DNA of 64,000 bases from Alkalimonas sp. (GCF_020831925.1 NZ_JAFIFQ010000008.1:21759-85758), one strand, 5' to 3'. Counted from the first letter of the stretch, positions 21,833-35,011 are shown. Made by a program: numbers and translations. The notes: generated by a model from the letters alone, not told the origin.

Positions 21833-22981
21833 TCAGTCAAACTGCATTTTCAGGTAATCCAGCATGCGTTTGAAAAAACCACCGCGCTCAACCGCATCCA
21901 GCGTGACCAGAGGATACTCGGCAACCGTTTCACCGCCCAGGCTAAGCTGCAAACGGCCCACCACTTGGCCACGTTCAAGTGGGGCAACCAGTTGTTGCTC
22001 TAACTTGACTTCCGTTTGCAGGTTGCGCTGCTGACCACGAGGAATGGTAATCAGACTTTGCTGGCTCAGCCCCAAGCGCACGCTATCCGCTTCACCTTGC
22101 CACACGCGAGGCTCAGCAAAGACTTCACCGACTGGGAAAGGCAGTATGGTTTCGAAGAAACGGAAGCCATAGTTCAGTAATTTACGGTTTTCCTGGGCCC
22201 GAATTTGTTCGCTTGGTGTGCCCATGACTACAGAGATCAGCCGCATATCATCACGGGTTGCTGAGGTAATCAGGCTGAAGCCTGCTTCGGAGGTAAAGCC
22301 GGTTTTGATGCCGTCTACCGCCAGATTGCGATCCCATAACAGGGAGTTACGGTTGTATTGACGAATGTTGTTGTAAGTAAACTCGCGCTCGGAATACAGG
22401 GCATACATGTCCGGTACATCACGGATTAAGGCTTTGGATAAAATAGCCATGTCGCGCGGTGTGGTGCGCTGATCCGGGTGCTGCAGGCCATGACTATTAC
22501 CAAAGGTGGTGCTACGCATACCAAGACGTTCGGCATGGGCATTCATCAGATCGACAAAAGCACTCTCGCTTCCGGCAATATGCTCGGCCATCGCGACACA
22601 GGCATCATTGCCGGATTGCACCATAATGCCACGGTTCAAATCAGCGACGGATACCTGAGTGCCTACTTCAATAAACATCAAAGAGGAGCCAGGAAAATTG
22701 CGTGCCCAAGCCTGTTCACTGATGGTGACCATATCGGTATCACTGATGTTACCACTTTTCAGTTCAGTGCCTATGATGTAGGCCGTCATCATTTTGGTCA
22801 GACTGGCAGGTGACAACAGCATATCAGCGTTGTGCTCGGACAACACCTTGCCGGTATCAAAGTCGACCAAGATATGGCCTTTTGCATTCACCTCCGGTGG
22901 GGCGGGTACCACGGAGACAGCTTCAGCCTGACTGGTTAGCAGCGCAACAACAAGCGCAAAACAACGAATAACAGTTTTCAT
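21833..22981 (-). CDS. dacA: Serine-type D-Ala-D-Ala carboxypeptidase (PBP5/6)
   Basis: SPASLTKMMTAY (SxxK), SGN, DGIKTGFTSEAG (KTG) motifs, signal peptide. Confidence 0.96.
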   Translation of the reverse strand: MKTVIRCFALVVALLTSQAEAVSVVPAPPEVNAKGHILVDFDTGKVLSEHNADMLLSPASLTKMMTAYIIGTELKSGNISDTDMVTISEQAWARNFPGSSLMFIEVGTQVSVADLNRGIMVQSGNDACVAMAEHIAGSESAFVDLMNAHAERLGMRSTTFGNSHGLQHPDQRTTPRDMAILSKALIRDVPDMYALYSEREFTYNNIRQYNRNSLLWDRNLAVDGIKTGFTSEAGFSLITSATRDDMRLISVVMGTPSEQIRAQENRKLLNYGFRFFETILPFPVGEVFAEPRVWQGEADSVRLGLSQQSLITIPRGQQRNLQTEVKLEQQLVAPLERGQVVGRLQLSLGGETVAEYPLVTLDAVERGGFFKRMLDYLKMQFD

Positions 22982-23023
22982 AGCACCTTTCTTTTCATCA
23001 GCAGTGGAACGATAGTGATTCAG

Positions 23024-23920
23024 CTAGCTGCATGCCTGGCTGTCGGTAAAATAGGCCGAAGGATAAAGCTTCGCCCGCAGCTGTTGCAACCAGTCTTGTG
23101 CCTGCTGGCGATCAGCAATGGGGCCGACCAGCAAGCGGTAAATGCCGTTATGGTGACTGATTTTGGTGGTAAAAGCCAGTTGCTGTTCCAGCTGCTTGCC
23201 TAGCTCAGTCGCTCTTTGGTCGTTTTGGCTGGCAAACACCTGAATGTAACAGGATGCAGCTGTGTTAGTGGTTGCATTGCCAGCGACAACAGACTCGCTC
23301 AACTCAGGACGAACCGCTGCTACCAATACTTCGGAACCCATACTTTGCTTTACCATAGCTGGCGATGCTATCAGCTCTACCTGAACCGGCGCTGTACCTT
23401 GTTGCAGCATGCCTATTTTGTGAGCAGCAGCATAGGATAAATCAATGATGCGATCTTGATGAAAAGGCCCTCGATCATTGACGCGGACAATGGCACTTTT
23501 TTGGTTCACTAAATTGGTGACCCGGACATAGGACGGCAGTGGCAGGGTTTTATGCGCTGCACTCATGCTATACATGTCATAGACCTCGCCATTGGAGGTT
23601 TTGTGACCATGAAATTTCATGCCGTACCAGGAGGCAATACCGGTGGCTTTGTATTCGGTTAAATCCGTTTTAGGTTGATAATCAACACCAAAAATACGGT
23701 AGGCATGATTGCCGCCCCGGCTTAGCGGTTGGATACTGGGTTCAGGATCGATCATTTCCAGCAAGGTTGGTAAGCGCTCTGGTTTGTGATCCTGCTCAAA
23801 CTGATAACGTCCGGCATTGGGCGACACCCTATCAGGATCATGGGTCGGGCTCGGGTTATGGCTGCAGGCGGTGATAGCAAGGATACCTAAGGAGAGCGTC
23901 AGACAGCGTAAGTACATCAC
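23024..23920 (-). CDS. rlpA: Septal ring lytic transglycosylase RlpA (lipoprotein, DPBB + SPOR)
   Basis: Lipobox ILAITAC, ATGIASWYGMKFHGHKTSNGEVYDM DPBB domain, C-terminal SPOR domain. Confidence 0.95.
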   Translation of the reverse strand: MMYLRCLTLSLGILAITACSHNPSPTHDPDRVSPNAGRYQFEQDHKPERLPTLLEMIDPEPSIQPLSRGGNHAYRIFGVDYQPKTDLTEYKATGIASWYGMKFHGHKTSNGEVYDMYSMSAAHKTLPLPSYVRVTNLVNQKSAIVRVNDRGPFHQDRIIDLSYAAAHKIGMLQQGTAPVQVELIASPAMVKQSMGSEVLVAAVRPELSESVVAGNATTNTAASCYIQVFASQNDQRATELGKQLEQQLAFTTKISHHNGIYRLLVGPIADRQQAQDWLQQLRAKLYPSAYFTDSQACS

Positions 23921-23932
23921 GAAAACTCCTGT

Positions 23933-25051
23933 TTACGAAGAGGCCAGAATGCGCTTGTGGGTAGCTATGGACATCAGAATACCAAAAGCAGCCAACAAGG
24001 TAACCATGGAAGTACCGCCAAAACTTACCAGCGGTAGTGGCACACCCACCACGGGCAGTAAGCCGGATACCATGCCAATATTGACGAAGACATAGACAAA
24101 AAAGGTCATGGTAAAGCTGCCGGCAACCAGCTTTGAAAAGCTATCCTGGGCCCGGATTGCGATCAGCATGCAACGGGCAATGACAAATAAGTACAGACTG
24201 ATCAGCAGCACGACCCCAACCAGACCGAACTCTTCACTTAAAACGGAAAAAATAAAGTCGGTATGTCGCTCGGGTAAGAACTCCAGCTGTGACTGGGTGC
24301 CTTGCAGCCACCCCTTGCCTTGCAGTCCGCCAGAGCCAATAGCGATTTTGGATTGAATAATGTGATAGCCAGAGCCCAGTGGGTCGGTTTCCGGGTTTAA
24401 AAAGGTCAGTACCCGGCGCTTTTGGTAATCATGCATGACAAAAAACCACATCACAGGTAAAAGGGAAGAAACCAAAGCCCCGATAAAGACAATCAGCCGC
24501 CAGCTCATACCGGCCAAAAACAACACCATGATGCCAGAGGTAGCGATGAGCAGGGCAGTGCCCAGATCGGGTTGTTTTGCAATCAGCAGAGTAGGGATCA
24601 CGCACATGACAAAACCAAGCAGCAAACGCCATAACTTAGGTGGCAAATTATGATTGGAGATAAACCAGGCAATGGCCAAAGGCACGGCGAGTTTCATCAG
24701 CTCTGAGGGCTGAAAGCGGACAAAACCAAGATTCAACCAGCGCTGAGCGCCTTTGCCGATCTCCCCGACCAGCAAGACAGCAACCAGCATCAGTAAGCCA
24801 AGTAAAAACACCGGCAGGCCCCAGCGTTTATAAGTAAGGGGGCTGATTTGGGCAAACACCACCATGACGGCAAAGGCCAGACCTAGCCGGATCAGTTGTG
24901 CTTGCATCATGGCCTGACTTTGACCGCTGGCACTGTAAAGAACCAGCAGGCCAAAACCCATTAGAGCCAACAAGCCCAGCAGTAAGGGAGTGTCAATGTG
25001 AAATATAGCCAGACCGCGTGGTCGTTGAGATTCACTGATTACATCATTCAC
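23933..25051 (-). CDS. rodA: Rod shape-determining protein RodA (SEDS)
   Basis: Multi-TM SEDS family; IAIGSGGLQGKGWLQGTQSQLEFLPERHTDFIFSV. Confidence 0.97.
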   Translation of the reverse strand: MNDVISESQRPRGLAIFHIDTPLLLGLLALMGFGLLVLYSASGQSQAMMQAQLIRLGLAFAVMVVFAQISPLTYKRWGLPVFLLGLLMLVAVLLVGEIGKGAQRWLNLGFVRFQPSELMKLAVPLAIAWFISNHNLPPKLWRLLLGFVMCVIPTLLIAKQPDLGTALLIATSGIMVLFLAGMSWRLIVFIGALVSSLLPVMWFFVMHDYQKRRVLTFLNPETDPLGSGYHIIQSKIAIGSGGLQGKGWLQGTQSQLEFLPERHTDFIFSVLSEEFGLVGVVLLISLYLFVIARCMLIAIRAQDSFSKLVAGSFTMTFFVYVFVNIGMVSGLLPVVGVPLPLVSFGGTSMVTLLAAFGILMSIATHKRILASS

Positions 25052-26910
25052 TGATTCACCCCGGCGCTGAAATAATAATCAAACAGTTGGCGGGCAACCG
25101 GTGCAGCGGTACTGCCACCCCCCCCGGTGTTTTCGACTACGATGGCAACCACTATGGTTGGATCCACTGCAGGGGCGTAACCGACATACATGGCATTATC
25201 CCGATGCTGCTCTTGCAAGGCATCCGCATCGTACTTGGCATCCTGGGCTATGCTGACTATCTGGGCGGTTCCTGTCTTGCCGCCAGAGCTATAACTTGTG
25301 CCTTGAAACGCGCGAAAGGCTGTCCCCTCGCGGGTATTGACGGTTTGCTCCATCGCATCCAGGATTACCTGCCAATGCTGTGGATCCTGAATACGAACCG
25401 CCGGCTGACGCTGATAGGGTTTGGCTTCAAACTCGCCTTGAAAACGGGTGCCTTGCAATAAAGCGGGCACTACGCTGTCACCGCGATTGACCAGAATTGC
25501 GGTACTGGTGGCTAACTGCAAGGGGGTGGTGGTCCAGTAGCTCTGCCCTATACCCAGAGACACCGTATCGCCGGGAAACCAGGGCTGATTAAAGCGGGCT
25601 CGCTTCCAACCACGCGATGGCATAATGGCGGCAGACTCTTCGTGAATATCAATACCGGTGCGCTGGCCAAAACCAAATTGCTTCATCGAATCAGAAATCG
25701 CATCAATGCCTAACCGGACGGCCATATCGTAAAAGTAGGTGTCATTACTTTGGATAATGGCGCCGTATACATTGACCCAGCCTTGCCCATGCCGGCGCCA
25801 ATTACGAAAGCGACGTGAATAGTTCGGCAACTGATAATAACCGGGATCCCAAATGCGGCTGGTAGGGGTGATGATGCCCTGATCCAAGCCGATTAACGCC
25901 ATATGGGGCTTGATGGTTGATGCAGGGGGATAAATACCTTGAGTGACGCGGTTGATCAATGGGCGATCAAATGAATTCAGCAGGGCGTTGTAGTTGGCGC
26001 TGCTGATGCCATGCACAAATAAGTTGGGGTCATAGCCGGGGTTGCTGTAAAAAGCCAATATGGCTCCGGTGCGAGGGTCCAGTGCTACCACAGCACCGCG
26101 CAAGCCTTCCAGTGCTTGTTGCGCTGTGAGCTGCAAGCCAACATCCAGGCTTAAAATCAAATCTTTACCCGAGATAGCCGGATCTGAGCGCAGGGTGCGG
26201 ATCACCCGGCCGCGGTTATTTACTTCAACTTCCTGATAACCCACAGTGCCATGAAGTAATTGCTCGTAATACCGCTCCAGGCCAATTTTACCAATATCAC
26301 GGCTGGCAGCGTAGTTGGCAGCAAGATCCTGTTCGCGCAACCGCTGCAAGTCATTGCTGTTGATGCGGCCAATGTAGCCAATGGAGTGAGTGAAGAGATC
26401 GCCGAAAGGGTAGGTACGGCTGAGGCGAGCTTCTAAAGTAACGCCTGGGAAACGATGCTGATTCACCGCCAACACAGCTACTTCCTGTTCGGTCAGCTGC
26501 TCTTTTAGAGCAATGCTGTTAAAGCGGCGCTGTCGTTGCACATCCTGCAAAAAACTTTGTTGCTGCTCAGGCGTGATCTCAATCAGTTCGGCCAGCTCGG
26601 CCAGGGTTTTGGTTAAATCGGCCACTTGCTCCGGAATAATTTCCAGCGAATGCACAGGGGTATTTTCTGCCAATAGAATGCCGTTGCGATCATAAATCAA
26701 GCCGCGATTGGGAGCTACCGGCACCACCTTGATGCGATTGCCCTCTGAACGGGTTTGATATTCGTGGTAAGAGCGCACCTGCAAGTGATACATATTGAAC
26801 AGGATGATGACAAAGAGCAGTACCACCAGACTAAAAGCAACCAGGGCGCGTCGCTTGAATAATTGCGCTTCGGCGGCATGATCCTGGATGGCTTCTCGTT
26901 GACGTCGCAT
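25048..26910 (-). CDS. mrdA: Penicillin-binding protein 2
   Basis: PPASTIKPHMAL (SxxK), SND, GKTGTAQ motifs; start at 26910 (MRRQREAIQDHAAEAQLFKRR). Confidence 0.96.
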   Translation of the reverse strand: MRRQREAIQDHAAEAQLFKRRALVAFSLVVLLFVIILFNMYHLQVRSYHEYQTRSEGNRIKVVPVAPNRGLIYDRNGILLAENTPVHSLEIIPEQVADLTKTLAELAELIEITPEQQQSFLQDVQRQRRFNSIALKEQLTEQEVAVLAVNQHRFPGVTLEARLSRTYPFGDLFTHSIGYIGRINSNDLQRLREQDLAANYAASRDIGKIGLERYYEQLLHGTVGYQEVEVNNRGRVIRTLRSDPAISGKDLILSLDVGLQLTAQQALEGLRGAVVALDPRTGAILAFYSNPGYDPNLFVHGISSANYNALLNSFDRPLINRVTQGIYPPASTIKPHMALIGLDQGIITPTSRIWDPGYYQLPNYSRRFRNWRRHGQGWVNVYGAIIQSNDTYFYDMAVRLGIDAISDSMKQFGFGQRTGIDIHEESAAIMPSRGWKRARFNQPWFPGDTVSLGIGQSYWTTTPLQLATSTAILVNRGDSVVPALLQGTRFQGEFEAKPYQRQPAVRIQDPQHWQVILDAMEQTVNTREGTAFRAFQGTSYSSGGKTGTAQIVSIAQDAKYDADALQEQHRDNAMYVGYAPAVDPTIVVAIVVENTGGGGSTAAPVARQLFDYYFSAGVNQ

Positions 26911-26912
26911 AG

Positions 26913-27383
26913 CTACTCGCGATGGTAAGGGTGATTGGTGCAAATACTCCAAGCACGGTACAGCGATTCTGCCAGCACCACCCGCACCAAGGGGTGAGGC
27001 AGCGTGAGGGCCGATAGCGACCATTTGGCTTCACTGGCGGCTATGCACTCTGGAGCTAGCCCTTCCGGGCCGCCGACTAGCAGGCAAACATCGCGCCCAT
27101 CCAGTTGCCATTGGGTCAATTGATTGGCCAGGGTTGGGCTGTCCCAGTTTTTTCCGGTTACTTCCAGTGTCACAATGCGTGCACCCTTAGGGACTGCGGC
27201 CAGCATTTTTTCCCCTTCCTGCTGCAAAATACGTTTGATGTCGGCATTTTTGCCGCGTTTTTGCGCCGGAATTTCAATCAACTCCAGCGGTAAATCGCGT
27301 GGAAAACGCCGGGCATACTCTTGGTAACCGGTTTGCACCCAGGCGGGCATTTTGCTGCCCACAGCGATCAACAATAGCTTCAT
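26913..27383 (-). CDS. rlmH: 23S rRNA (pseudouridine1915-N3)-methyltransferase RlmH
   Basis: [60 protein letters not shown]. Confidence 0.97.
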   Translation of the reverse strand: MKLLLIAVGSKMPAWVQTGYQEYARRFPRDLPLELIEIPAQKRGKNADIKRILQQEGEKMLAAVPKGARIVTLEVTGKNWDSPTLANQLTQWQLDGRDVCLLVGGPEGLAPECIAASEAKWSLSALTLPHPLVRVVLAESLYRAWSICTNHPYHRE

Positions 27384-27700
27384 GCGCTCCAGAGCTTTTC
27401 CAGCTGATAAAAGCTTCGGGTATCGTCAAGCATCACATGCACCACCACATCGCCCAGATCGAGCAGTACCCATTCGCCGGCTTTGTCGCCTTCAATGCCC
27501 ATAATGCTGATGCCAGCTTGCTTACTTTCCTGGGCAACATGATCGGCAATGGATTTGGTATGACGGTTGGAGGTGCCAGAGCAAATGACCATAAAATCGG
27601 TAATGCTGGATTTGCCACGCACATCCAGAATGACGATATCGCGGCCTTTCATATCTTCGACTTTCTGCTGCACAAAACTGAGTAATTCGCTACTTTGCAC
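27380..27700 (-). CDS. rsfS: Ribosome silencing factor RsfS
   Basis: [43 protein letters not shown]. Confidence 0.96.
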   Translation of the reverse strand: MQSSELLSFVQQKVEDMKGRDIVILDVRGKSSITDFMVICSGTSNRHTKSIADHVAQESKQAGISIMGIEGDKAGEWVLLDLGDVVVHVMLDDTRSFYQLEKLWSA

Positions 27701-27802
27701 CTGTTTTCCTTTATCACGGGCTAAAAACTAAATTTTATCACTTTTTAACGCGGCTTGTACCCTCTTTAGCCGACTCTTTATGTCATATCTTTCGCTCTAT
27801 CT

Positions 27803-28444
27803 TTAGCTATAGAGTTTGTGCAAACGAATATAGTTCCATACAGCCGGGGGTAACCAGGCCGGGCAGGCATTTAGCCTTGGCAAGCTGTGCCGCAACTCGG
27901 TGGCCGAGATGGCCTGCAGTGGGTTATCCAGCAGCAGGATCCGACCTTTGCCTGGTTGCTTTAATTCAGCGGCATGCTGGATTTGATGTGACAGCAACAG
28001 TGCCTGGCTTTCAGCTGTCAGTGTCTTATGCTCCGGCCGCTGGCAGACAATCAGATCGGCCAGCTGTAAGATCTGCTGCCAGCGATGCCAGCGGGTGAAC
28101 TGGTTAAAGGCATCCATACCCAGTATAAAGGCCAGCTGATGCTCGGGGTACTGTAAGGCTAACTGCGCCAGACTAATCGCACTGTACGAGGGGCGATGCT
28201 GCTGCAGCTCCAGCAGTTCCAGTGCCAATTGCGGGTACTCGGCAATGGCTAGCTGGACCATGTCGGCACGTTGTTCAGCACTGACGCCAGGGCTGGCTCG
28301 ATGCGCCGGCAAATGACAAGGCATTAGCCGAACTTGTTCCAACTGACAAGCCTGCTGCACATGCAAAGCACAGCGCAGATGACCGAAGTGAATTGGATCA
28401 AAGGTTCCGCCAAAGATCCCTAGTATCGGTTTAGCGTTGTTCAT
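27803..28444 (-). CDS. nadD: Nicotinate-nucleotide adenylyltransferase
   Basis: LGIFGGTFDPIHFGHLR nucleotidyltransferase motif, ISATELR. Confidence 0.96.
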   Translation of the reverse strand: MNNAKPILGIFGGTFDPIHFGHLRCALHVQQACQLEQVRLMPCHLPAHRASPGVSAEQRADMVQLAIAEYPQLALELLELQQHRPSYSAISLAQLALQYPEHQLAFILGMDAFNQFTRWHRWQQILQLADLIVCQRPEHKTLTAESQALLLSHQIQHAAELKQPGKGRILLLDNPLQAISATELRHSLPRLNACPAWLPPAVWNYIRLHKLYS

Positions 28445-29471
28445 AGCGCTGCAAGGAGAATGCTTTTGGCACTGGGGCCAAAAAGAGGCTGCAGAGGTGC
28501 GTTAAGGCCAGTGGCAACTGGGTCAGCTGGCCGCCCTTAAACTGGCGATCGAAACTGGCCAGTTCTTGCAGAATGTAATGCAGCCAGTTCAAAGGCAGGC
28601 GCTGCAGTGCTTGCTGATACAGCGGTTGGCGTTTGGGCCAGATCCCCAGTTGCTTAAAAAGCCCGGCCCGCTCAGCCATGGTGCCTTGTTGCAGCTGCAA
28701 CAGGTTTTGTACTTCACGATGCAGTTGCCAGCAAAGCAGGGTGGGCTCTTCATCTTGCCCCAGCAGTCGCTGCAAACGATGAAAGGCCTGTTGTTGCTGG
28801 CCGGCCAGTAAGGCGTCGCTAAGCTGAAACACAGAAAAACTGGATTGATCGGCTAGAAAATCAGCCAGGGCAGGCTCGTCCAGACTGCAGGGACCAAAGG
28901 TCAGCAACAGCTTATCCAGATTCTGGCGGGCCGCCAGTAAATTGCCACTGCAGTGATGCAAAAACAGTTGGCTGGCATCTGGGCTAAACTGAATACCTGC
29001 CTGACGCAGTTGCTGCTGCAGCCACTTTTGAAACTGTTGGTCATCCAGCGGGTAAATGCTGAGCAGCACAGAATCTTTGGGTAGGGCTTTGACCCAACTC
29101 AGTTTGCTGATTTCTGCCGGGCTGCGCTCGCCATGCAACAGCAGTAAGGTATCCGGATGCAGCAGATCGAAGAGTTGTTTCAACTCTTTGCCAGTGGCAG
29201 CGGTCAGTTTCTGTGCCTGCAGATCCAGCTCAATGATTTGACGGCTGCTGAACAAAGACAGACTTTGCATAGCGCTAAACACAGGCTCCCAGTCAAACTG
29301 GGCTTCCAGCCGAAACTGCTGGCGCTCGTCAAAACCTTGCTGCCGTGCTTTGACCCGGATTTGATCCAGGCAATCCTGCTTTTGCAGAGGCTCCTCACCA
29401 AACACCAGGTAACACCCTGCCAGCTGCTGTTGCAGGTGCTGCGACAGCTGACTGGCATACAGCTTATTCAT
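28431..29471 (-). CDS. holA: DNA polymerase III subunit delta
   Basis: YASQLSQHLQQQLAGCYLVFGEEPLQKQDCLDQIR; HolA position between lptE and nadD. Confidence 0.94.
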   Translation of the reverse strand: MNKLYASQLSQHLQQQLAGCYLVFGEEPLQKQDCLDQIRVKARQQGFDERQQFRLEAQFDWEPVFSAMQSLSLFSSRQIIELDLQAQKLTAATGKELKQLFDLLHPDTLLLLHGERSPAEISKLSWVKALPKDSVLLSIYPLDDQQFQKWLQQQLRQAGIQFSPDASQLFLHHCSGNLLAARQNLDKLLLTFGPCSLDEPALADFLADQSSFSVFQLSDALLAGQQQQAFHRLQRLLGQDEEPTLLCWQLHREVQNLLQLQQGTMAERAGLFKQLGIWPKRQPLYQQALQRLPLNWLHYILQELASFDRQFKGGQLTQLPLALTHLCSLFLAPVPKAFSLQRYEQR

Positions 29472-29959
29472 GCGCTGATACGCCCTAACTGGCGCAGGAT
29501 GCGCTGGGCAGCTTGCTCGCGTAGCTCTGCCAGCATCAGCTCCAGCTCGCGCGCTTTGGCCAGCGCCCGGTTTGGATCGTCCTGATAATCGCGGAACAAC
29601 TCAAACTCGAACATCTGGGCTTCGGCGCCTGGAGTCTGAATGCTGTAACGCACCTGATAAATTAGTTCGTATTCCGCCACCTGTCCGTTTGGAAAAAGCG
29701 ACAGGGTGCGGCGTTCCAGCGAGTCGTGCAGCAGGTAGACACTTGGGCTGTCTTGTTCGGGTTGGTTCAGCAGAGTAATCTGATGGCTTTGCAGGCGCTG
29801 GCGCAAAATGGCGGCCAGCTCGGAGTGCCGGTCTGCCTGCAGGTAGACGCCATCAAACAACTGCAATGGCAACTGGCCACGCAGCTGAAAACCGCAGCCG
29901 GTCAGCAGGAAAACCAGCAGGGCCAGCAGCCACAACCGTAGCACAGATGCCTTTGCCAT
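29468..29959 (-). CDS. lptE: LPS-assembly lipoprotein LptE
   Basis: Lipobox LLTGC followed by GFQLRGQ; gene order leuS-lptE-holA. Confidence 0.93.
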   Translation of the reverse strand: MAKASVLRLWLLALLVFLLTGCGFQLRGQLPLQLFDGVYLQADRHSELAAILRQRLQSHQITLLNQPEQDSPSVYLLHDSLERRTLSLFPNGQVAEYELIYQVRYSIQTPGAEAQMFEFELFRDYQDDPNRALAKARELELMLAELREQAAQRILRQLGRISA

Positions 29960-32569
<2,610 letters not shown>

Positions 32570-32830
32570 TCAACGAAGGGCTCTCAGCTGCAATCAATAC
32601 AGCTTTTCGAGGGCGCGGAAAATTCGCTATAGGATACCGCAGCCTCTGGCTTACAACAACTTGAATCCATCGTCAGTAGCACAGTGCCAAGTGCTTTGGT
32701 TCGCGCATTGCCGATTAAAGTACTGCCAACTTTAAGTGCATTGTATATTTACTCAAAAGATTAACATGCTAGAATTGAGGAAACATTAATTGAACAAATC
32801 ACCATTAATTACTTTACAGGATGTTGAGTT

Positions 32831-33748
32831 ATGACCGCTTTTATTGCCCAGCAACAGGCCAGCCAGCAGCTGCGCCAACAACAACTGCAGCAGCAACTGG
32901 CTGAAAATCAAGTCGATATCTATGTACTGAATGCCAGAGAGCTCACCGATTTCTGGTTAACCGTTCAGCGCCAGGAAGGCAAAACTCAGGCGCAAAGTGC
33001 AGCACTGTTCGAACAGCTCACTGGTGTAGCGCTGGCCACTGCCATAACGCAATATGGCCGTGATTACGGCGCAGCTACCAATGATGCCAGGGTTTTGGCG
33101 GTATTGGCGACGGATTTACAGCGCGGTGGCCGTTTTTTCTCAACCTACCGGACTGTGACCCAAAATGGTAGCCAGTACATTATTTTTAAAGGCAACCATC
33201 GTGCCCGTCAGGTCATTAAAGGCACCCGCTATCTCGCCACCAATACCGGGCTGGTGAATATGGCGGTGGGTAAAGAAGGGCTTAAGAACTCCGCGAAAAG
33301 CGGCTTTTTAGTCTCAGTAATTTTCTCGCTGTCGTTGCACAGCTTGCAGTGGTTATTTGAAGACGAATACCGCTGGACCAACTGGCTGGCCGGTATTTCA
33401 ACCGATTTGGTAAAAATCGCCATTGCCGGTGCTGCGGGGTATTTTGCAAGTGTGGGTGTTTTGGCGATTTTTGCCAAAGCTGGTGTGATTGCGATTGTAC
33501 CTCTTGGTGCAGGGGTCTTAGTTGCAGTTGGCGTCGGATTCTTACTCAGTGCAATTGATAATCACTATGGCATTACAGAGCAGTTGATTCACTACTTAGA
33601 AAAAAAAGAAGCAGAAGCAAAGCGTTCTATCTATGATGGTGTGTTTTATGTAGTTAGATCCGCAAGCCAGTCGGTTCAGCGACAGCTATCTCGATCTGCA
33701 ACACGCCGTATCCAAGAATTATTAAGAGTTAATCCAAGTTTATGGTAA
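32831..33748 (+). CDS. Q-rich, multi-TM membrane protein resembling YafU-like / candidate pore-forming toxin domain
   Basis: 305 aa; Gln-rich N-terminus, YIIFKGNHRARQVIKGTRYLATNTGLVNMAVGKEGLKNSAKSG, hydrophobic hairpins, TDLVKIAIAGAAGYFAS...LLSAIDNHYGITEQL (by-eye resemblance to E. coli YafU FSMDVAKAVIAGG...VLNEIDAQCHLSEKL). Confidence 0.6.
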   Translation: MTAFIAQQQASQQLRQQQLQQQLAENQVDIYVLNARELTDFWLTVQRQEGKTQAQSAALFEQLTGVALATAITQYGRDYGAATNDARVLAVLATDLQRGGRFFSTYRTVTQNGSQYIIFKGNHRARQVIKGTRYLATNTGLVNMAVGKEGLKNSAKSGFLVSVIFSLSLHSLQWLFEDEYRWTNWLAGISTDLVKIAIAGAAGYFASVGVLAIFAKAGVIAIVPLGAGVLVAVGVGFLLSAIDNHYGITEQLIHYLEKKEAEAKRSIYDGVFYVVRSASQSVQRQLSRSATRRIQELLRVNPSLW

Positions 33749-34380
33749 TAGACACACGACTCAAAAAAATAAGCGCCGCTCTGTTTCTTATCTTGCTAAT
33801 GGTTACGTTACTCGGCGGCCTCATGTGGTTAGGACCGCAGGATATCAGTCGTCAATTTGAAGCTATTGAGAGTGGGCGACAGTTGGTGATTCACAGTTCA
33901 TCCCATGGCTATATTTTTGGCTGTATCTTAGGCGCCTTTTTTATGCTTTTAGGTGTCTTGTATATGCTCCCTTCTATTCTAGGTGGGAGAGAGCTCACTA
34001 AAAAGCAGAGTAAATTTCTCAATAAATTTTTAATGATTCCTTTTTTAGTTTCATTTGTTCTAATGTTCGTTTTTCACTTCGTGCTTAACAGCTATTATCG
34101 TCAGCAGATGACAGCCAATGGTTATCAGCGCTGCCCGGATACCGCGTTGTTGTTTGCACGGGTGACCTACAGCGCCTGGGTCAAAGATCCGGTGTTGTGC
34201 CACGACAGCGATGTACGGCGTATTGTGCGACGTGGCCATTGGGACGAGTCGTTTCAGGTAGAGCGAATGCTTGAGCAACGTATTCAGCGCGAGGAAGTCA
34301 GAGTACAGCGTCAGCAGCGTGAAGCCGAGCGGCAGGAAGCCAGGCGGCAGCGCGAGGTGTTGGAGCGTGAGCAGGGGTAA
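33742..34380 (+). CDS. Small membrane protein, candidate immunity partner of the upstream gene
   Basis: 212 aa; three predicted TM segments, then ANGYQRCPDT...SAWVKDPVLCHDSD and a charged R/E/Q C-terminal coil; start codon overlaps the upstream stop (atggtaa). Confidence 0.65.
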   Translation: MVIDTRLKKISAALFLILLMVTLLGGLMWLGPQDISRQFEAIESGRQLVIHSSSHGYIFGCILGAFFMLLGVLYMLPSILGGRELTKKQSKFLNKFLMIPFLVSFVLMFVFHFVLNSYYRQQMTANGYQRCPDTALLFARVTYSAWVKDPVLCHDSDVRRIVRRGHWDESFQVERMLEQRIQREEVRVQRQQREAERQEARRQREVLEREQG

Positions 34381-34436
34381 AGCTGAGTGCGAAGTCTTTG
34401 CTATACTAAAGACAAATGCAGTCAGTAGGAGTCCGG

Positions 34437-34904
34437 ATGGAACTGAAAAAGAAATACCAGGCCTGGTTAACGCAGTTGGCAGATATGGTCAGCAGTGCGG
34501 AGAAGGAATCGGTCGAGCAACTGATGGAGCTGAACAAGCAAATCCGCGCTTATTTTCAGGCCGGTAAAGACTTAACGGCCCATGAAACCCGTCTCTTTGT
34601 CGAAACCTTAAAGCGTCAGTGGCAGGATACCGATACGGAAGCGGATGAGCAGCCATCCTTGTGGCCGGAAGCGCTTTGGTATGAACTGGCGCAGATCACT
34701 GATCGCAGCCAGGTAGAATGGCAGGAAATTCTGGAAGATTTTCGTCACAAAGGCGTGTATTTTCAGGGCGAACGAGTTGGTATGGGGTGCTATCGCTGTG
34801 ACAACTGCGGTGAGCGCCACAATTACTACCATCCATCTGAATTGCTGGCTTGCACCAACTGTGGTGGCGTTAGCTTCAACCGGGAAGGCGTGCCACTCGA
34901 TTAG
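34437..34904 (+). CDS. ybeL: YbeL/DUF1451 family zinc-ribbon protein
   Basis: CYRCDNCGERHNYYHPSELLACTNCGG zinc ribbon; acidic helical N-terminus. Confidence 0.85.
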   Translation: MELKKKYQAWLTQLADMVSSAEKESVEQLMELNKQIRAYFQAGKDLTAHETRLFVETLKRQWQDTDTEADEQPSLWPEALWYELAQITDRSQVEWQEILEDFRHKGVYFQGERVGMGCYRCDNCGERHNYYHPSELLACTNCGGVSFNREGVPLD

Positions 34905-35011
34905 TCCGTCAGTAACAGACCGCTGCGACCAGAAATTCACTGGTCGCCATCTTGACGCTGTGCGTATAATAACGCCATCACGCATGAACCTCATGGATTG
35001 CAAGGATTTTC

